From Iamia sp. SCSIO 61187 (GTDB taxonomy: Bacteria; Actinomycetota; Acidimicrobiia; Acidimicrobiales; Iamiaceae), in the NCBI RefSeq assembly GCF_019443745.1, contig NZ_CP050948.1, positions 4,096,001 through 4,160,000 of the forward strand: a DNA stretch of 64,000 bases, given 5' to 3'. Shown here piece by piece: positions 54,422-63,816 of this stretch. Position 1 is the stretch's first letter; every line of letters starts with the position of its first letter. The notes below the pieces were generated by a model. It saw only the letters and a program-made list of their open reading frames with translations. It was not told where the DNA came from and made no database searches. A program made the position numbers and the translations under genes.

Positions 54422-55213
54422 TCACCTCTTGTCCTCGCGGCGGCGGGAGAACGACGGCGTGCGCTTCTCGAGGAACGCGGTCATGCCCTCGCGGGCCTCG
54501 TCGGTCCCGAACAGCCGCGTGGACACCTCCGAGGTCCAGGCGAACGCCTCGTCGGTCGGCAGCTGCGGCACCTGTGCGAGCAGCTCCTTGGCCGCGGCCA
54601 GGGCGCCCGGAGCCGCGGCGAGGAGGTCGTCCACGACGGCGTCGACCTCGGCATCGAGGCGGTCGGCCGGCACGGCCGCGTTGATCAGCCCCATCTCCGC
54701 CGCCTCCCGACCGCTGAAGCGGTTGCCGCGCAGGAACGTGGCCCGGGCGTCGGCCGTGCGCAGCTTGGGCAGGCACACCACGGAGATCACGGCTGGGGCG
54801 ACACCGATGCGCACCTCGGTGAAGCCGAACTTGGCGTCCTCGTGGGCGATGGAGATGTCCATGGCTGCGGCCAGGCCCATCCCGCCGGCCACGCAGTGCC
54901 CGGCGATGCGGCCCACGTAGGGCTTGGGCGACCGAGCGAAGCGGCCGAAGAGGTGCATGGGGCTGGACACTGCGGCTGGCGCCGGCTCGTCGGCGCCGGA
55001 CCCCAGCCGGCGCTCGGACAGATTGGCTCCGGCGCAGAACGCCGAGCCCTCGTTGGTCAGCACCACGACGCGGACCTCGTCGTCCGCCTCGGCGGCCTCG
55101 AAGGCCTGGACCATCTCGGTGATCAGCTGGCGGCCGAGGGCGTTGCGGTGCTCGGTGTCGCACAGGCTGACGGTGCAGACGCCGTCACGGGTCTCGGATC
55201 GAACGACGGACAT
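54422..55213 (-). CDS. Enoyl-CoA hydratase/isomerase (crotonase family)
   Basis: 263 residues. NEGSAFCAGANLSERRLGSG near 53-72 is the first oxyanion segment, GRIAGHCVAGGMGLAAAMDI near 101-120 the second, and FGFTEVRIGVAPAVIS carries one expected catalytic Glu. Gene start abuts the stop of the TIGR03084 gene with no gap. In an operon with a carboxylase and an AtuA-family protein it fits the role of AtuE or LiuC, hydrating a 3-methyl-glutaconyl-type CoA; that analogy is inference. The C-terminus is unusually basic (FSRRREDKR). Confidence 0.87.
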   Translation of the reverse strand: MSVVRSETRDGVCTVSLCDTEHRNALGRQLITEMVQAFEAAEADDEVRVVVLTNEGSAFCAGANLSERRLGSGADEPAPAAVSSPMHLFGRFARSPKPYVGRIAGHCVAGGMGLAAAMDISIAHEDAKFGFTEVRIGVAPAVISVVCLPKLRTADARATFLRGNRFSGREAAEMGLINAAVPADRLDAEVDAVVDDLLAAAPGALAAAKELLAQVPQLPTDEAFAWTSEVSTRLFGTDEAREGMTAFLEKRTPSFSRRREDKR

Positions 55214-55999
55214 CTAGCGCGCTCCCCTCGGCGCTGGCCCCTCCGTCGGGGAACCGGCGTAGGCCTGGGCCTTGGCCATCCAGTCGAGGGCGATGTCACC
55301 TTCGACGACCAGGTCGGTGTCGTCGAGGTGGCGACGTTGGGTGACGACCAGACAGAAGTGCTCGGCGGGGCCCCGGACCGTCGCCGGGGCATCGTCGGGA
55401 CCGAAGGCCCAGGTGCCGCCGTCGGGGCCCTCCAGCTCGACCCGCACCTCCCCGGCGGGCATCTCCTCGCTGCGGTTGGCATAGGTCCAGCCGCGGGTGA
55501 TGTAGCCCAGCTGGGCGATGTGGCGGAGGCGACCTGTGGCCGGACGGTGCCCGCCGACGGCGTCGACCACATCGGTGCCGTGCGCCCAGCACTCCATGAG
55601 CCGGGCGGTGAGGAACGACTTGGCGCCCATCGACGGCCCGTACCAAGGGATGCGCTGAGCGTCCTCGAGGCGGCCGGCCGCGTCGAGCAGACCGGCCCGG
55701 TTCTCCCGCCACTTCTCGAGCAGCCCGTCGGGGCCGAGGCTGCGGAACAGCGTGAGCTCGTCCACCTGGTCCCCGGCGCCCAGCAGCTGCTCGAAGCTCG
55801 CCTGGAAGCGGTCAGGGGCGGTGATGGCCAAGGTGGCGGTGCCGTCGAAGTACGTGAGGTGACCGATCTGGTCGGCGACGCTCCAGCCGGGGCTGGCGGT
55901 GGGCCGTGTCCACCCCTCGGCGGGTAGGTCGGCGACGACGCTGTCGAGGGATTCGTGTTCCGATCGCAGGTCGGCGACGAGGGAGGGCAGGTCAGTCAT
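55214..55999 (-). CDS. TIGR03084-family protein (DinB/maleylpyruvate-isomerase-like metal-binding fold)
   Basis: 261 residues. The four-helix part has GWSVADQIGHLTYFD near 38-52 and LMECWAHGTDVVDAVG near 134-149, supplying the His residues of a DinB/MDMPI-type metal site; a beta-rich C-terminal domain follows. The family is typical of actinobacteria and found beside acyl-CoA genes; its function is not established to my knowledge. Possible roles are mycothiol-dependent chemistry (as in MDMPI relatives) or CoA-intermediate isomerisation. Starts 24 bases after the acyl-CoA dehydrogenase stop and abuts the hydratase. Confidence 0.8.
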   Translation of the reverse strand: MTDLPSLVADLRSEHESLDSVVADLPAEGWTRPTASPGWSVADQIGHLTYFDGTATLAITAPDRFQASFEQLLGAGDQVDELTLFRSLGPDGLLEKWRENRAGLLDAAGRLEDAQRIPWYGPSMGAKSFLTARLMECWAHGTDVVDAVGGHRPATGRLRHIAQLGYITRGWTYANRSEEMPAGEVRVELEGPDGGTWAFGPDDAPATVRGPAEHFCLVVTQRRHLDDTDLVVEGDIALDWMAKAQAYAGSPTEGPAPRGAR

Positions 56000-56023
56000 G
56001 GGTGCTCCGTTCCTGGAAGTGCA

Positions 56024-57211
56024 TCAGCTCTCGACGCGGGGCTCGCGGGGGAGCCCCAGGACCAGCTCCCCGATGATGTTGCGCTGGATGGCGAAGGTGC
56101 CGCCGCCGACGGTGAGCGCCGATGAGAACAGGAACCCGTAGTGCCACACCGGGTCGACATCGGGGAACCGGCTGTGGTCGGCGGTGATCTCGGTGACACT
56201 CGTGCGGGCGTCCTCGGGGAGCGGACCCGCGGGTCCCGACCCCTCGAGCATGCCGTTCGCCCCGACGATGTCCTTGGCCAGGGCCATCACGTGCTGGCCG
56301 TGCTCGTCGGCCATCGCCTTCTGGATCGACGCCTCCGGTCCGGGTGTCTGGCCCTTCAAGCGGGCCGACAGGGTCCGCAGGCGGTTGAGGCGAAGGACCT
56401 CGGCCTCGCAGTGCAGCCCGGCCAGCCGCTGGCGGATCAGCGGGTCGGACGCGGCGCCGTCGGTGCGGACCAGCTCGATCAGGTCGGCAGCCGAGGGGCC
56501 AGCGCCCCACAACGAGCCGGCCGAGGAGAGCATCACCCGCTCGTTGGACAAGGTGATCTTGGTGAGCCGCCACCCGTCGTCCTGCTGGCCGAGGAGGTTC
56601 TCGGCCGGGAGGCGCACGTCGTCGAAGAAGACCTGGTTGAACGAGTGCGCCGTCGTCATGTCGATGATCGGCTCCAGGGTCATGCCCGGCAGGTCCATGG
56701 GGCAGACGAAGTAGCTGATGCCCCGGTGCTTGGGCGCGCCCGGGTCGGTGCGGGCGATGAGGATCCCGTACCGACTCTGGTGGCCCCCGCTGGTCCAGAT
56801 CTTGGAGCCGTTCACGATGTAGGTGTCGCCGTCGCGCACCGCGCTCGTGCGCACCGAGGCCAGGTCGGACCCTGCGTCGGGTTCGCTGAACAGCTGGCAC
56901 CACTGGTCCTCCCCGCTCAGGATGCGCGGCAGGTATCGCTGCTTCTGCTCGTCTGTGCCCGCGGCAAGAATCGTGGGCGCGGCCCAGCCGAGCCCGATGC
57001 CGCCCGGGCGCCTGATCCCGGCACGGTCCAGCTCCTCGTCGATGATGAGCTGGTGCATGGGATCGGCCTCGAGGCCCCAGGGGGTGGGCCAGTGGGGCAC
57101 GACGTAGCCCGCCTCGGCGATCTCGGCCATCGAGGCCCCGGGGTGGTCGGCGAGCCAACGGCGGATCTCCGACCGGCGCGGATCGTCCTCGGGTGGCATG
57201 TCGAAGTCCAC
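56024..57211 (-). CDS. Acyl-CoA dehydrogenase
   Basis: 395 residues from a GTG at 57211, one base after the AtuA gene's stop (TGACGTG); the resulting MDFDMPPEDDPRRSEIRRWL is the common N-terminus of this branch. WCQLFSEPDAGSDLASV near 100, VNGSKIWTSGGHQSRYG, SNERVMLSSAGSLWGAG, and GGGTFAIQRNIIGELVLGLP at the C-terminus. Within the carboxylase operon it matches the place of AtuD (citronellyl-CoA dehydrogenase) or LiuA. The tight junction suggests translational coupling to the AtuA-family protein. Confidence 0.9.
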   Translation of the reverse strand: MDFDMPPEDDPRRSEIRRWLADHPGASMAEIAEAGYVVPHWPTPWGLEADPMHQLIIDEELDRAGIRRPGGIGLGWAAPTILAAGTDEQKQRYLPRILSGEDQWCQLFSEPDAGSDLASVRTSAVRDGDTYIVNGSKIWTSGGHQSRYGILIARTDPGAPKHRGISYFVCPMDLPGMTLEPIIDMTTAHSFNQVFFDDVRLPAENLLGQQDDGWRLTKITLSNERVMLSSAGSLWGAGPSAADLIELVRTDGAASDPLIRQRLAGLHCEAEVLRLNRLRTLSARLKGQTPGPEASIQKAMADEHGQHVMALAKDIVGANGMLEGSGPAGPLPEDARTSVTEITADHSRFPDVDPVWHYGFLFSSALTVGGGTFAIQRNIIGELVLGLPREPRVES

Positions 57212-57212
57212 G

Positions 57213-58982
57213 TCAGCGTCCCTCCAGCAGGGCCTCGGGGATGTCCACGACACGGGCCCGGAGCCACTCGCCGAGGCTCTTGGCCTGAGGGTCCCTCCGG
57301 GTCGATGCGGCCACGCCCTCCTCGAGCAGGCCGTGCACGACGAAGTTGAGCGACCGGATCGAGGCGAGCCGATGGCGGTCGATGGCGAGCGGGGCCGCCT
57401 CGGGGAGCAGCTCCCGCAGGACGGCGGTGGTGAGGAACTCGTCCAACCAGGCCCAGGCCGCGTCGCTGCGGGCGAACGCGCCGAGGTTGGCGTTGCCGCC
57501 CTTGTCGCCGGACCGGGTCCCGATGATCGTGCCGATCGGCGCTCGGACGGTGGGCCCCGTGGCCACGGTGGTCGACGGACCCGGTCGGGGCTCGACCACC
57601 ACGTCGGCGAGAGGGGCGGTGGACTCCACGACGGTGGCGGACCCGCCGAGGATCGTCACGTGCTGGGGCACGAGGTCGGCAGGGACCACCGCCGGACGGT
57701 AGACGCCGTAGGGCTGGGCCTGCTGGCCGCCCCTACCCCCGAGGCCGACGAAGCCGGGGATTGTGGACAGGCCGAGCTCGACGGTGGCGTCGAAGACGAC
57801 CCGGCCGACCTTGCGCTCGTCGGGGTCCTTCAACGACAGCCGCCACGACGCCGTGGCCTCCTCGTTGGTGGCCGGATCGGGCTTGTCGGTGCGCACGAGC
57901 CGGGTCTTGACCGTGGCGTAGTCATCCGGTCCGTAGGGGAGGGCCTCCCAGAACGCCGCCTCCACGAGCGCAGCCTTCTCCTCGATGTCGAGTCCCACCA
58001 GACCGACGGCGACCTCGTTGCGGAACCCCCCGAGCTCGTTCATGGCGACCTTGAGCGTCGACGGCGGAGGCTCGCCCTTGGTGCCGCTGATCCGGACCCG
58101 ATCGGGGCCGACCTCTTCGAGCTGGATCGTGTCGAACCGGGCCGTGACGTCGGGCCCGAGGTAGGCCGGCGAGTCGATCTCGTACAGGAGCTGGGAGGTG
58201 ACCGTGCCCACCGACACCTCGCCGCCGGTTCCCTCGTGCTTGCCGATGACGGTGGCGCCGTCGGCGGCGACCTCGGCCCACGGGAACCCGGTGCGGGTGA
58301 GGCCCGGGACCTCGGTGAAGAACGAGTAGTTGCCGCCTGTGGCCTGGGTGCCGCACTCGATGACGTGACCGGCCACCACCGCACCGGCCAGCGCGTCCCA
58401 GTCGTCGCGGGCCCAGCCGTGGTGCCACGCGGCGGGACCGCACACGACGGCCGCGTCGGTGGTGCGCCCGGTGACGACGATGTCGGCACCGCGGCGCAAC
58501 GCCTCGACGATCCCCCAGCACCCGAGGTAGGCGTTGGCGGTGATGAAACGGGACGTGTCGCCGATCGGTTCACCCGTCTCGTAGTGCGCCAGGTCGATGC
58601 CGGCCTCGACCAGATCGTCGAGGCGCCCGAGGATGTCGTCCCCGGCGACGTGGGCGATGGTCGGGGACAGCCCGAGCTTCTCGGCCACCTCGGCGACGGC
58701 CTCGGCGCAGCCGTCGGGGTCGAGCCCCCCCGCGTTGGAGACCACCTTGATGCCCCGGTCCAGGCAGGTGCCCATGACCTGCTCCATCTGGGTGACGAAG
58801 CTGCGGGCATAGCCGCCTCCGGGGCGCTTGGCTCTGGTGCGCTGGAGGATGAGCATGGTCAGCTCGGCGAGCCAGTCGCCCGTGAGCACGTCGATCGGGC
58901 CTCCCTCGACCACCTCGCGCGCCGCCGACGGGCGGTCGCCGTAGAACCCGGAGCAGTTGGCGATGCGGATCGGGTCGGTCAT
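57213..58982 (-). CDS. AtuA family protein (DUF1446, acyclic terpene utilisation)
   Basis: 589 residues from the ATG at 58982, sharing ATGA with the carboxylase alpha stop. Begins IRIANCSGFYGDRPSAAREV, the family's conserved opening, followed by GDWLAELTMLIL, SNAGGLDPDG near 84, and TGRTTDAAVVCGPAAWHHGW near 170; the C-terminal domain has RSGDKGGNANLGAFA near 490, a nearly invariant glycine-rich stretch. AtuA is needed for citronellol/geraniol catabolism in Pseudomonas, but its reaction is not known. The gene lies between carboxylase and acyl-CoA dehydrogenase genes, as in Atu and related clusters. Confidence 0.9.
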   Translation of the reverse strand: MTDPIRIANCSGFYGDRPSAAREVVEGGPIDVLTGDWLAELTMLILQRTRAKRPGGGYARSFVTQMEQVMGTCLDRGIKVVSNAGGLDPDGCAEAVAEVAEKLGLSPTIAHVAGDDILGRLDDLVEAGIDLAHYETGEPIGDTSRFITANAYLGCWGIVEALRRGADIVVTGRTTDAAVVCGPAAWHHGWARDDWDALAGAVVAGHVIECGTQATGGNYSFFTEVPGLTRTGFPWAEVAADGATVIGKHEGTGGEVSVGTVTSQLLYEIDSPAYLGPDVTARFDTIQLEEVGPDRVRISGTKGEPPPSTLKVAMNELGGFRNEVAVGLVGLDIEEKAALVEAAFWEALPYGPDDYATVKTRLVRTDKPDPATNEEATASWRLSLKDPDERKVGRVVFDATVELGLSTIPGFVGLGGRGGQQAQPYGVYRPAVVPADLVPQHVTILGGSATVVESTAPLADVVVEPRPGPSTTVATGPTVRAPIGTIIGTRSGDKGGNANLGAFARSDAAWAWLDEFLTTAVLRELLPEAAPLAIDRHRLASIRSLNFVVHGLLEEGVAASTRRDPQAKSLGEWLRARVVDIPEALLEGR

Positions 58983-60928
58983 GACTCCCCTTCCACCTCC
59001 TCGGTGTCGATGACGAGCAGGACTGCGCCGGTGCCGACCTGGTCCCCGGCGCGCACGCGGACCTCGGCGACCACGCCGTCGACCGGTGCACGGACGTGGT
59101 GCTCCATCTTCATCGCTTCGAGCACCACCAGCACCTGCCCCGCCTCGACCGGATGGCCGGCAGAGCAGCGCACGTCGAGCACCGATCCCGGCATCGGCGC
59201 GGTGAGGCCGCCGCCGACGGGTTCGGCGCCCGGCGGCACGAACCGCGGAACGACCTCCAGGCTGAGCGTGCCGGCGGGCACCTGCACATGCACGCGCGCA
59301 CCGTCGAGCGTCACCCGGGTGCGCCGGCGTCTCCCGTCCAGCTCGACGTCGATGCCGGCCCCGTCCCACCCGTGCACCCACGCCGTGCTCTCGCCGACGC
59401 CGAAGCTGCCGTCCCGGCGAGCCTGGTAGCGGACGTCGATCTCGTCGTCGCCGTGGCGGAGCACCACCTGCTGGGCGGGCATGGGCGAGTTGCGCCAGCC
59501 CGTGGGCAGGCCCCGGAGGACCTCGGCCCGGTCGCGGTTGCGGCCCTGCAGCCACAGGGCGGCGGCAACCGCGGCACGGCGCAGCTCCCCCTCGTCGACC
59601 GCCATTGAGCGCGGCGGGTCGACGCGTTCGATGAAGTCGGTGGTCGTGGCGCCGGCGAGGAACTCCTCGGTGCGCAGCACCTCCGCCAGGAACGCCCGGT
59701 TGGTCACCACGCCCCCGAGGTGGAGCCGCTCGAGCGCGAGGGCGAGGCGCCCGGCGGCCTCGGCCCGGGTCGGGCCGTGCGCGATGACCTTGGCCAACAT
59801 CGGGTCGAAGTCCACCCCGACCACCGAGCCCGACCGCACGCCGGTGTCCCAGCGCACCGCCGGGTCGGCAGGGTGGTCGTAGGCGACGAGGGTGCCGGTG
59901 GCGGGGAGGAAGCCGGCGGCGGGGTCCTCGGCGTAGAGCCGGGCCTCGATGGCGTGACCCGAGAAGGTGATGGACTCCTGGTCGCGGTCGAGGCGTTCCC
60001 CTGCCGCCACCCGCAGCTGCTCGCGGACGAGGTCGATGCCCGTGACCTCCTCGGTGACCGGGTGCTCCACCTGGAGACGGGTGTTGACCTCGAGGAAGAA
60101 GAACGTCTCGCGGGCTTCGTCGAAGATGAACTCGACGGTCCCCGCCGACCGGTAGCCCAGCGCCTGGGCCAGCCGCAGCGCGGCCTCGCCCATGGCGGCG
60201 CGCGACGATGCATCGATCGCCGGCGACGGGGACTCCTCGATCACCTTCTGGTGGCGACGCTGGATGGAGCACTCGCGCTCACCCAGGTGGATGAGGTTCC
60301 CGTGGTCGTCGCCCAGGATCTGGATCTCGATGTGCCGCGCCCTGCCCACGTGACGCTCGAGGAAGACGCGACCGTCGCCGAACGCGCTCGCCGCCTCCCG
60401 CTGGGCCGCGGCGACGGCTTCGTCGAGCGCGTCGGCGGACTCGACCACCCGCATGCCCTTGCCGCCGCCGCCGGCGGCCGCCTTGACGAGCAGGGGGAAG
60501 CCGACGTCGCCGGCCCGGGAGGGGTCGTCGGTCGACGGCAGCGTGGGGACGCCGACCTCGGTCGCGATCCGCTTGGCGGCCAGCTTGTCGCCCATCGACT
60601 CGATGACCTCGGGCGTCGGGCCGACCCAGGTGATGCCGGCCTCGATGACAGCACGGGCGAAGCCCGCGCTCTCGGACAAGAAGCCGTAGCCGGGATGGAT
60701 CGCATCGACGCCGGAGGACCTGGCGGCGGTGACGATGGCCGCGCTGTCGAGGTAGCCGCCGTCGGGGAGCCGAACGGCCTCGTCGGCCTCGGACACGAAG
60801 GGCGCGTCGGCGTCGGCGTCGACGTAGACGGCGACGCACCGCAGACCCATGGAACGTGCTGTGCGGAACACCCGTCGGGCGATCTCGCCCCGGTTGGCGA
60901 CGAGCAGGGAACGCAACGGCCGGGTCAC
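58979..60928 (-). CDS. Acyl-CoA carboxylase alpha subunit (biotin carboxylase + BCCP)
   Basis: 649 residues from a GTG at 60928, sharing GTGA with the beta-subunit stop. Biotin carboxylase domain: LLVANRGEIARRVFRTA at 8, ATP-grasp loop KAAAGGGGKGMR near 160, FFLEVNTRLQVEHPVTEE near 285. Middle linker to about 570, then the biotinyl domain with EAMKMEHH, biotin on Lys607. Carboxylates biotin with bicarbonate and ATP, then the beta subunit transfers it to an acyl-CoA. Substrate specificity (methylcrotonyl, geranyl, propionyl) is set by the beta subunit and cannot be fixed here. Confidence 0.93.
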   Translation of the reverse strand: MTRPLRSLLVANRGEIARRVFRTARSMGLRCVAVYVDADADAPFVSEADEAVRLPDGGYLDSAAIVTAARSSGVDAIHPGYGFLSESAGFARAVIEAGITWVGPTPEVIESMGDKLAAKRIATEVGVPTLPSTDDPSRAGDVGFPLLVKAAAGGGGKGMRVVESADALDEAVAAAQREAASAFGDGRVFLERHVGRARHIEIQILGDDHGNLIHLGERECSIQRRHQKVIEESPSPAIDASSRAAMGEAALRLAQALGYRSAGTVEFIFDEARETFFFLEVNTRLQVEHPVTEEVTGIDLVREQLRVAAGERLDRDQESITFSGHAIEARLYAEDPAAGFLPATGTLVAYDHPADPAVRWDTGVRSGSVVGVDFDPMLAKVIAHGPTRAEAAGRLALALERLHLGGVVTNRAFLAEVLRTEEFLAGATTTDFIERVDPPRSMAVDEGELRRAAVAAALWLQGRNRDRAEVLRGLPTGWRNSPMPAQQVVLRHGDDEIDVRYQARRDGSFGVGESTAWVHGWDGAGIDVELDGRRRRTRVTLDGARVHVQVPAGTLSLEVVPRFVPPGAEPVGGGLTAPMPGSVLDVRCSAGHPVEAGQVLVVLEAMKMEHHVRAPVDGVVAEVRVRAGDQVGTGAVLLVIDTEEVEGES

Positions 60929-62643
60929 AGCCGGAACACCCCGTAGCTCGCCGCGCCCTCGATGGGGCGGTTGCGGACGGCCGACAGGCACAGGCCGAGC
61001 ACGGTGCGGGTGTCGCGGGGATCGATGATGCCGTCGTCGCTGATCGCCCCCGTGGCCTCGACGGCCAGCGACCCTCGCTCCTGGGCGTCTTCCACCATGG
61101 CCACGATGGCGGCGTCCTCCTGTTCGTCGAACTCCTCGTTCCTGCGGGCGGCGCGCTGGCGGCGCACGATCGACATCACGCCCGCGATCTGCTTCGGTCC
61201 CATCACGGCGATCTTGGCGGTGGGCCAGATGAAGGTGAACCGGTTGCCGAAGGCGCGCCCCGACATGCCGTAGGTGCCCGCGCCGTAGCTGGACCCGATG
61301 ATCACCGTCAGGTGGGGGACCGTCGAGTTGGAGACGGCGTTGATCATCTGCGAACCCTTCTTCACGATGCCCTCGGCCTCGAAGTCCTTGCCGACCATGT
61401 AGCCGGTGACGTTCTGCAGGAACACCAGCGGGACGTCGATCTGGTTGCAGAGCTGGATGAAGTGGGCCGCCTTCTGCGAGGCGTCGGGGTAGATCACCCC
61501 GTTGTTGCCCAAGATCCCGACCGGGTAGCCATGGATCTGCGCCCACCCGCACACCATCGTCGGGCCCCAGCGGGGCTTGAACTCCTCGAAGCGGGAGCCG
61601 TCCACGGTGCGGGCGACGACGTCGCGCACATCGACCGGCTGGCGCAGGTCGCGGCTGACCAGCCCCAGCAGCTCGTCGCGGTCGTGGATCGGCTCGTCCA
61701 CCCCCTCCAGCGGCGGCGGGCCGGGCTTGCGGACGTTCAGGTGGGACACCGCCTCGCGGCACATGCGCAGGGCGTCCATCTCGTCCTCGGCGAAGTAGTC
61801 GCCGAGACCGGACACCTCGGCGTGGAGGGCGGCGCCGCCGAGGGTCTCGTCGTCGCTCTCCTCGCCCGTGGCCATCTTCACCAGCGGCGGGCCCGCCAGG
61901 AATATCTTCGACTGCTCCCTCACCACGATCACGTAGTCGGAAAGGCCGGGCTGGTACGCCCCTCCGGCCGTGGAGGAGCCGAACACCACACACACCGACG
62001 GAATGCGCAGCTTCGACAGCTCGATCATCTCGTAGAAGGGCCGACCGCTCTCGGCGAAGTGCGTCGTCTGCGTCTTCGGCCCGCTGCTCCCCGCGCCGCC
62101 CATGCGCAGGTCGGCCCCAGCCGACTCCACGAAGCTGATGTAGGGCATGTGGTTCTCGCGGGCGATCTCTATGGCGCGCGACCACTTCTTGCCGGCGTAG
62201 GGCGTGAGCGCGCCGCCGAGCACGGAGGGGTCGTTGCCCATGATCACGCACTCGGTGCCGGCGATGACCCCGACGCCGACGACCATGCCGCCGCCGACGG
62301 TGTAGTCCGACCCGTAGCCCGCGAGGGCGCTGATCTCGAGGAACGGGGTGTCCGGGTCCAGCACGTTGGCGATGCGCTCGCGGATGGGCATCTTGCCCCG
62401 AGAGCGCATCCTGGCGATGGAGTCGGGACCACCGCCGGCCTCGGCCTGGGCCAGGAGGGTGTCGATGACGTCGAGCTGCTCGAGGCAGTCGTCGCGGTTC
62501 TTGCCGAACTGCTCGCTGCCCGTGTCGACCGTCGAGAGAAGCGGCGGGGCCAGGATCGGGGATCTCACGGGATTCGCTTTCGGGGGGAAGAAGGGTAGGC
62601 GGGGCCGGAACCACCACCAGGGACGGCCGAAGAGGAGGGGCAT
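60925..62643 (-). CDS. Acyl-CoA carboxylase beta subunit (carboxyltransferase)
   Basis: 572 residues from the ATG at 62643, six bases after a strong GGAGG; a shorter 547-residue form from GTG at 62568 (MRSPILAPPLLSTVDTGSEQ) matches the family's usual start better, so the 25 extra Trp/Phe/Pro-rich residues are doubtful. N-terminal crotonase-like half with FVESAGADLRMGGAG near 172 and FGSSTAGGAYQPGLSDYVIV near 215; C-terminal half with GILGNNGVIYPDASQKAAHF near 375 and SSYGAGTYGMSGRAFGNRF. The layout resembles methylcrotonyl-/geranyl-CoA carboxylase beta. Transfers CO2 from biotin to the acyl-CoA. Confidence 0.92.
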   Translation of the reverse strand: MPLLFGRPWWWFRPRLPFFPPKANPVRSPILAPPLLSTVDTGSEQFGKNRDDCLEQLDVIDTLLAQAEAGGGPDSIARMRSRGKMPIRERIANVLDPDTPFLEISALAGYGSDYTVGGGMVVGVGVIAGTECVIMGNDPSVLGGALTPYAGKKWSRAIEIARENHMPYISFVESAGADLRMGGAGSSGPKTQTTHFAESGRPFYEMIELSKLRIPSVCVVFGSSTAGGAYQPGLSDYVIVVREQSKIFLAGPPLVKMATGEESDDETLGGAALHAEVSGLGDYFAEDEMDALRMCREAVSHLNVRKPGPPPLEGVDEPIHDRDELLGLVSRDLRQPVDVRDVVARTVDGSRFEEFKPRWGPTMVCGWAQIHGYPVGILGNNGVIYPDASQKAAHFIQLCNQIDVPLVFLQNVTGYMVGKDFEAEGIVKKGSQMINAVSNSTVPHLTVIIGSSYGAGTYGMSGRAFGNRFTFIWPTAKIAVMGPKQIAGVMSIVRRQRAARRNEEFDEQEDAAIVAMVEDAQERGSLAVEATGAISDDGIIDPRDTRTVLGLCLSAVRNRPIEGAASYGVFRL

Positions 62644-62664
62644 CTGCCACCTCCGGCCGACGGG

Positions 62665-63816
62665 TCAGCTCCGTTGGAGGATGTGCACGACGCAGACGGA
62701 ACCGGCGCCCGCCATGTGACACAGGCCGGTGCGGGCCCCGTCGACCTGACGGGGGCCCGCCTGGCCCCGAAGCTGCACCACGGTCTCGTGCACCTGAGCT
62801 AGACCGGTGGGCCCGCCGGGGTGACCCCGCGCCGTGAGCCCGCCATCGGTGCTGAACGGGATCCTCCCACCGAGGGAGGTCTCGCCGGCAAGCACCAGCT
62901 GGTCGCCCTCGCCGTCGCAGCAGATGCCGAGCAGCTCGTAGTACACCAGTTCCTCGACGGGGAAGGCATCGTGGACCTGGACCAGGTCGAGCTCTGCCGG
63001 CCCCACCCCTGCCTGCTCGTACGCCGCGCCCGCGGTGTCGCGGGTCATCTGCGACGGACCGATCACGGCCCCGAGGAACACGTGACCGTCGGTGTAGGTC
63101 TCGGACCGTTGCTGGGACGCGAGGACCTTGATCTTCGGCCCGCCTAGCCGGCGGGCCACCGCCTCGCTGGCGACGATGGCCGCGGCAGCACCGCCACCGG
63201 CTGCACAGGCCATCTTCGAGGTGTGCGGGTACGAGATCATCGTGGAGGCCAGGACCTCCTCGACGGTCATCTCGTGATCGGCCCGGCGCTGGGCCATCGG
63301 GTTCTGGCGGGCGTGGTTCCAGTTCTTCGCCGCGATCGCCGCGTAGGTCTCGACCGTCGTGCCGGCGTCGTGCATGCGCCGGGTCGCCCACATCGCGAAG
63401 AACGCCGCGGGCAACATGACGTCCTCGGCGCCGAGGCCCTTCTTGCGGCCGCGCCCGAGACCGCCCATCCGGTTCATGTCGTCGAAGCCGAGGGCCATGG
63501 CGACATCCACCCGTCCACCGGCAACGGCGTGGACAGCTTCCCCGAACGCGCAGGAACCGGTCGCCGATGCGTTCTCGACGTGGGTCACGGGGATCCCGGT
63601 GAGGCCGAAGTCCTTGGCGATGTGGACACCGGCCGTGATGGCACCGCCGATGTAGCCGTTGTACAGCGCGCCGACCTCGGGAAAGTCGAGACCAGAGTCC
63701 TCGAGGGCGGCAATGCCGGCGACGTAGGCCATGTCGGAGACGGGGACGCCCTCGTTGTTAAAGGGGTGCATCCCCACGCCGACCACGTAGACGTCGCGGT
63801 TGAACGAGCCGGTCAT
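62665..63816 (-). CDS. Thiolase-family protein with Ser in place of the nucleophilic Cys
   Basis: 383 residues. Opens DVYVVGVGMHPFNNEGVP. The active-site segment is VENASATGSCAFGEAVHAV near 82: relative to the canonical ENAC the nucleophile position holds Ser, with a Cys five residues later. STDGGLTARGHPGGPTGLAQ near 322 keeps the His loop, and GLCHMAGAGSVCVVHIL the C-terminal Cys strand. The start overlaps the OB-fold stop (ATGA). May be a lyase or a slow thiolase; it is the thiolase-like step of the carboxylase operon. Confidence 0.86.
   Translation of the reverse strand: MTGSFNRDVYVVGVGMHPFNNEGVPVSDMAYVAGIAALEDSGLDFPEVGALYNGYIGGAITAGVHIAKDFGLTGIPVTHVENASATGSCAFGEAVHAVAGGRVDVAMALGFDDMNRMGGLGRGRKKGLGAEDVMLPAAFFAMWATRRMHDAGTTVETYAAIAAKNWNHARQNPMAQRRADHEMTVEEVLASTMISYPHTSKMACAAGGGAAAAIVASEAVARRLGGPKIKVLASQQRSETYTDGHVFLGAVIGPSQMTRDTAGAAYEQAGVGPAELDLVQVHDAFPVEELVYYELLGICCDGEGDQLVLAGETSLGGRIPFSTDGGLTARGHPGGPTGLAQVHETVVQLRGQAGPRQVDGARTGLCHMAGAGSVCVVHILQRS

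Noticed and set aside
58979-63391. Apparent 1470-codon minus-strand fusion protein
   Set aside because: The alpha carboxylase starts at 60928. Upstream the frame is an out-of-frame shadow of the beta subunit and thiolase-family genes.
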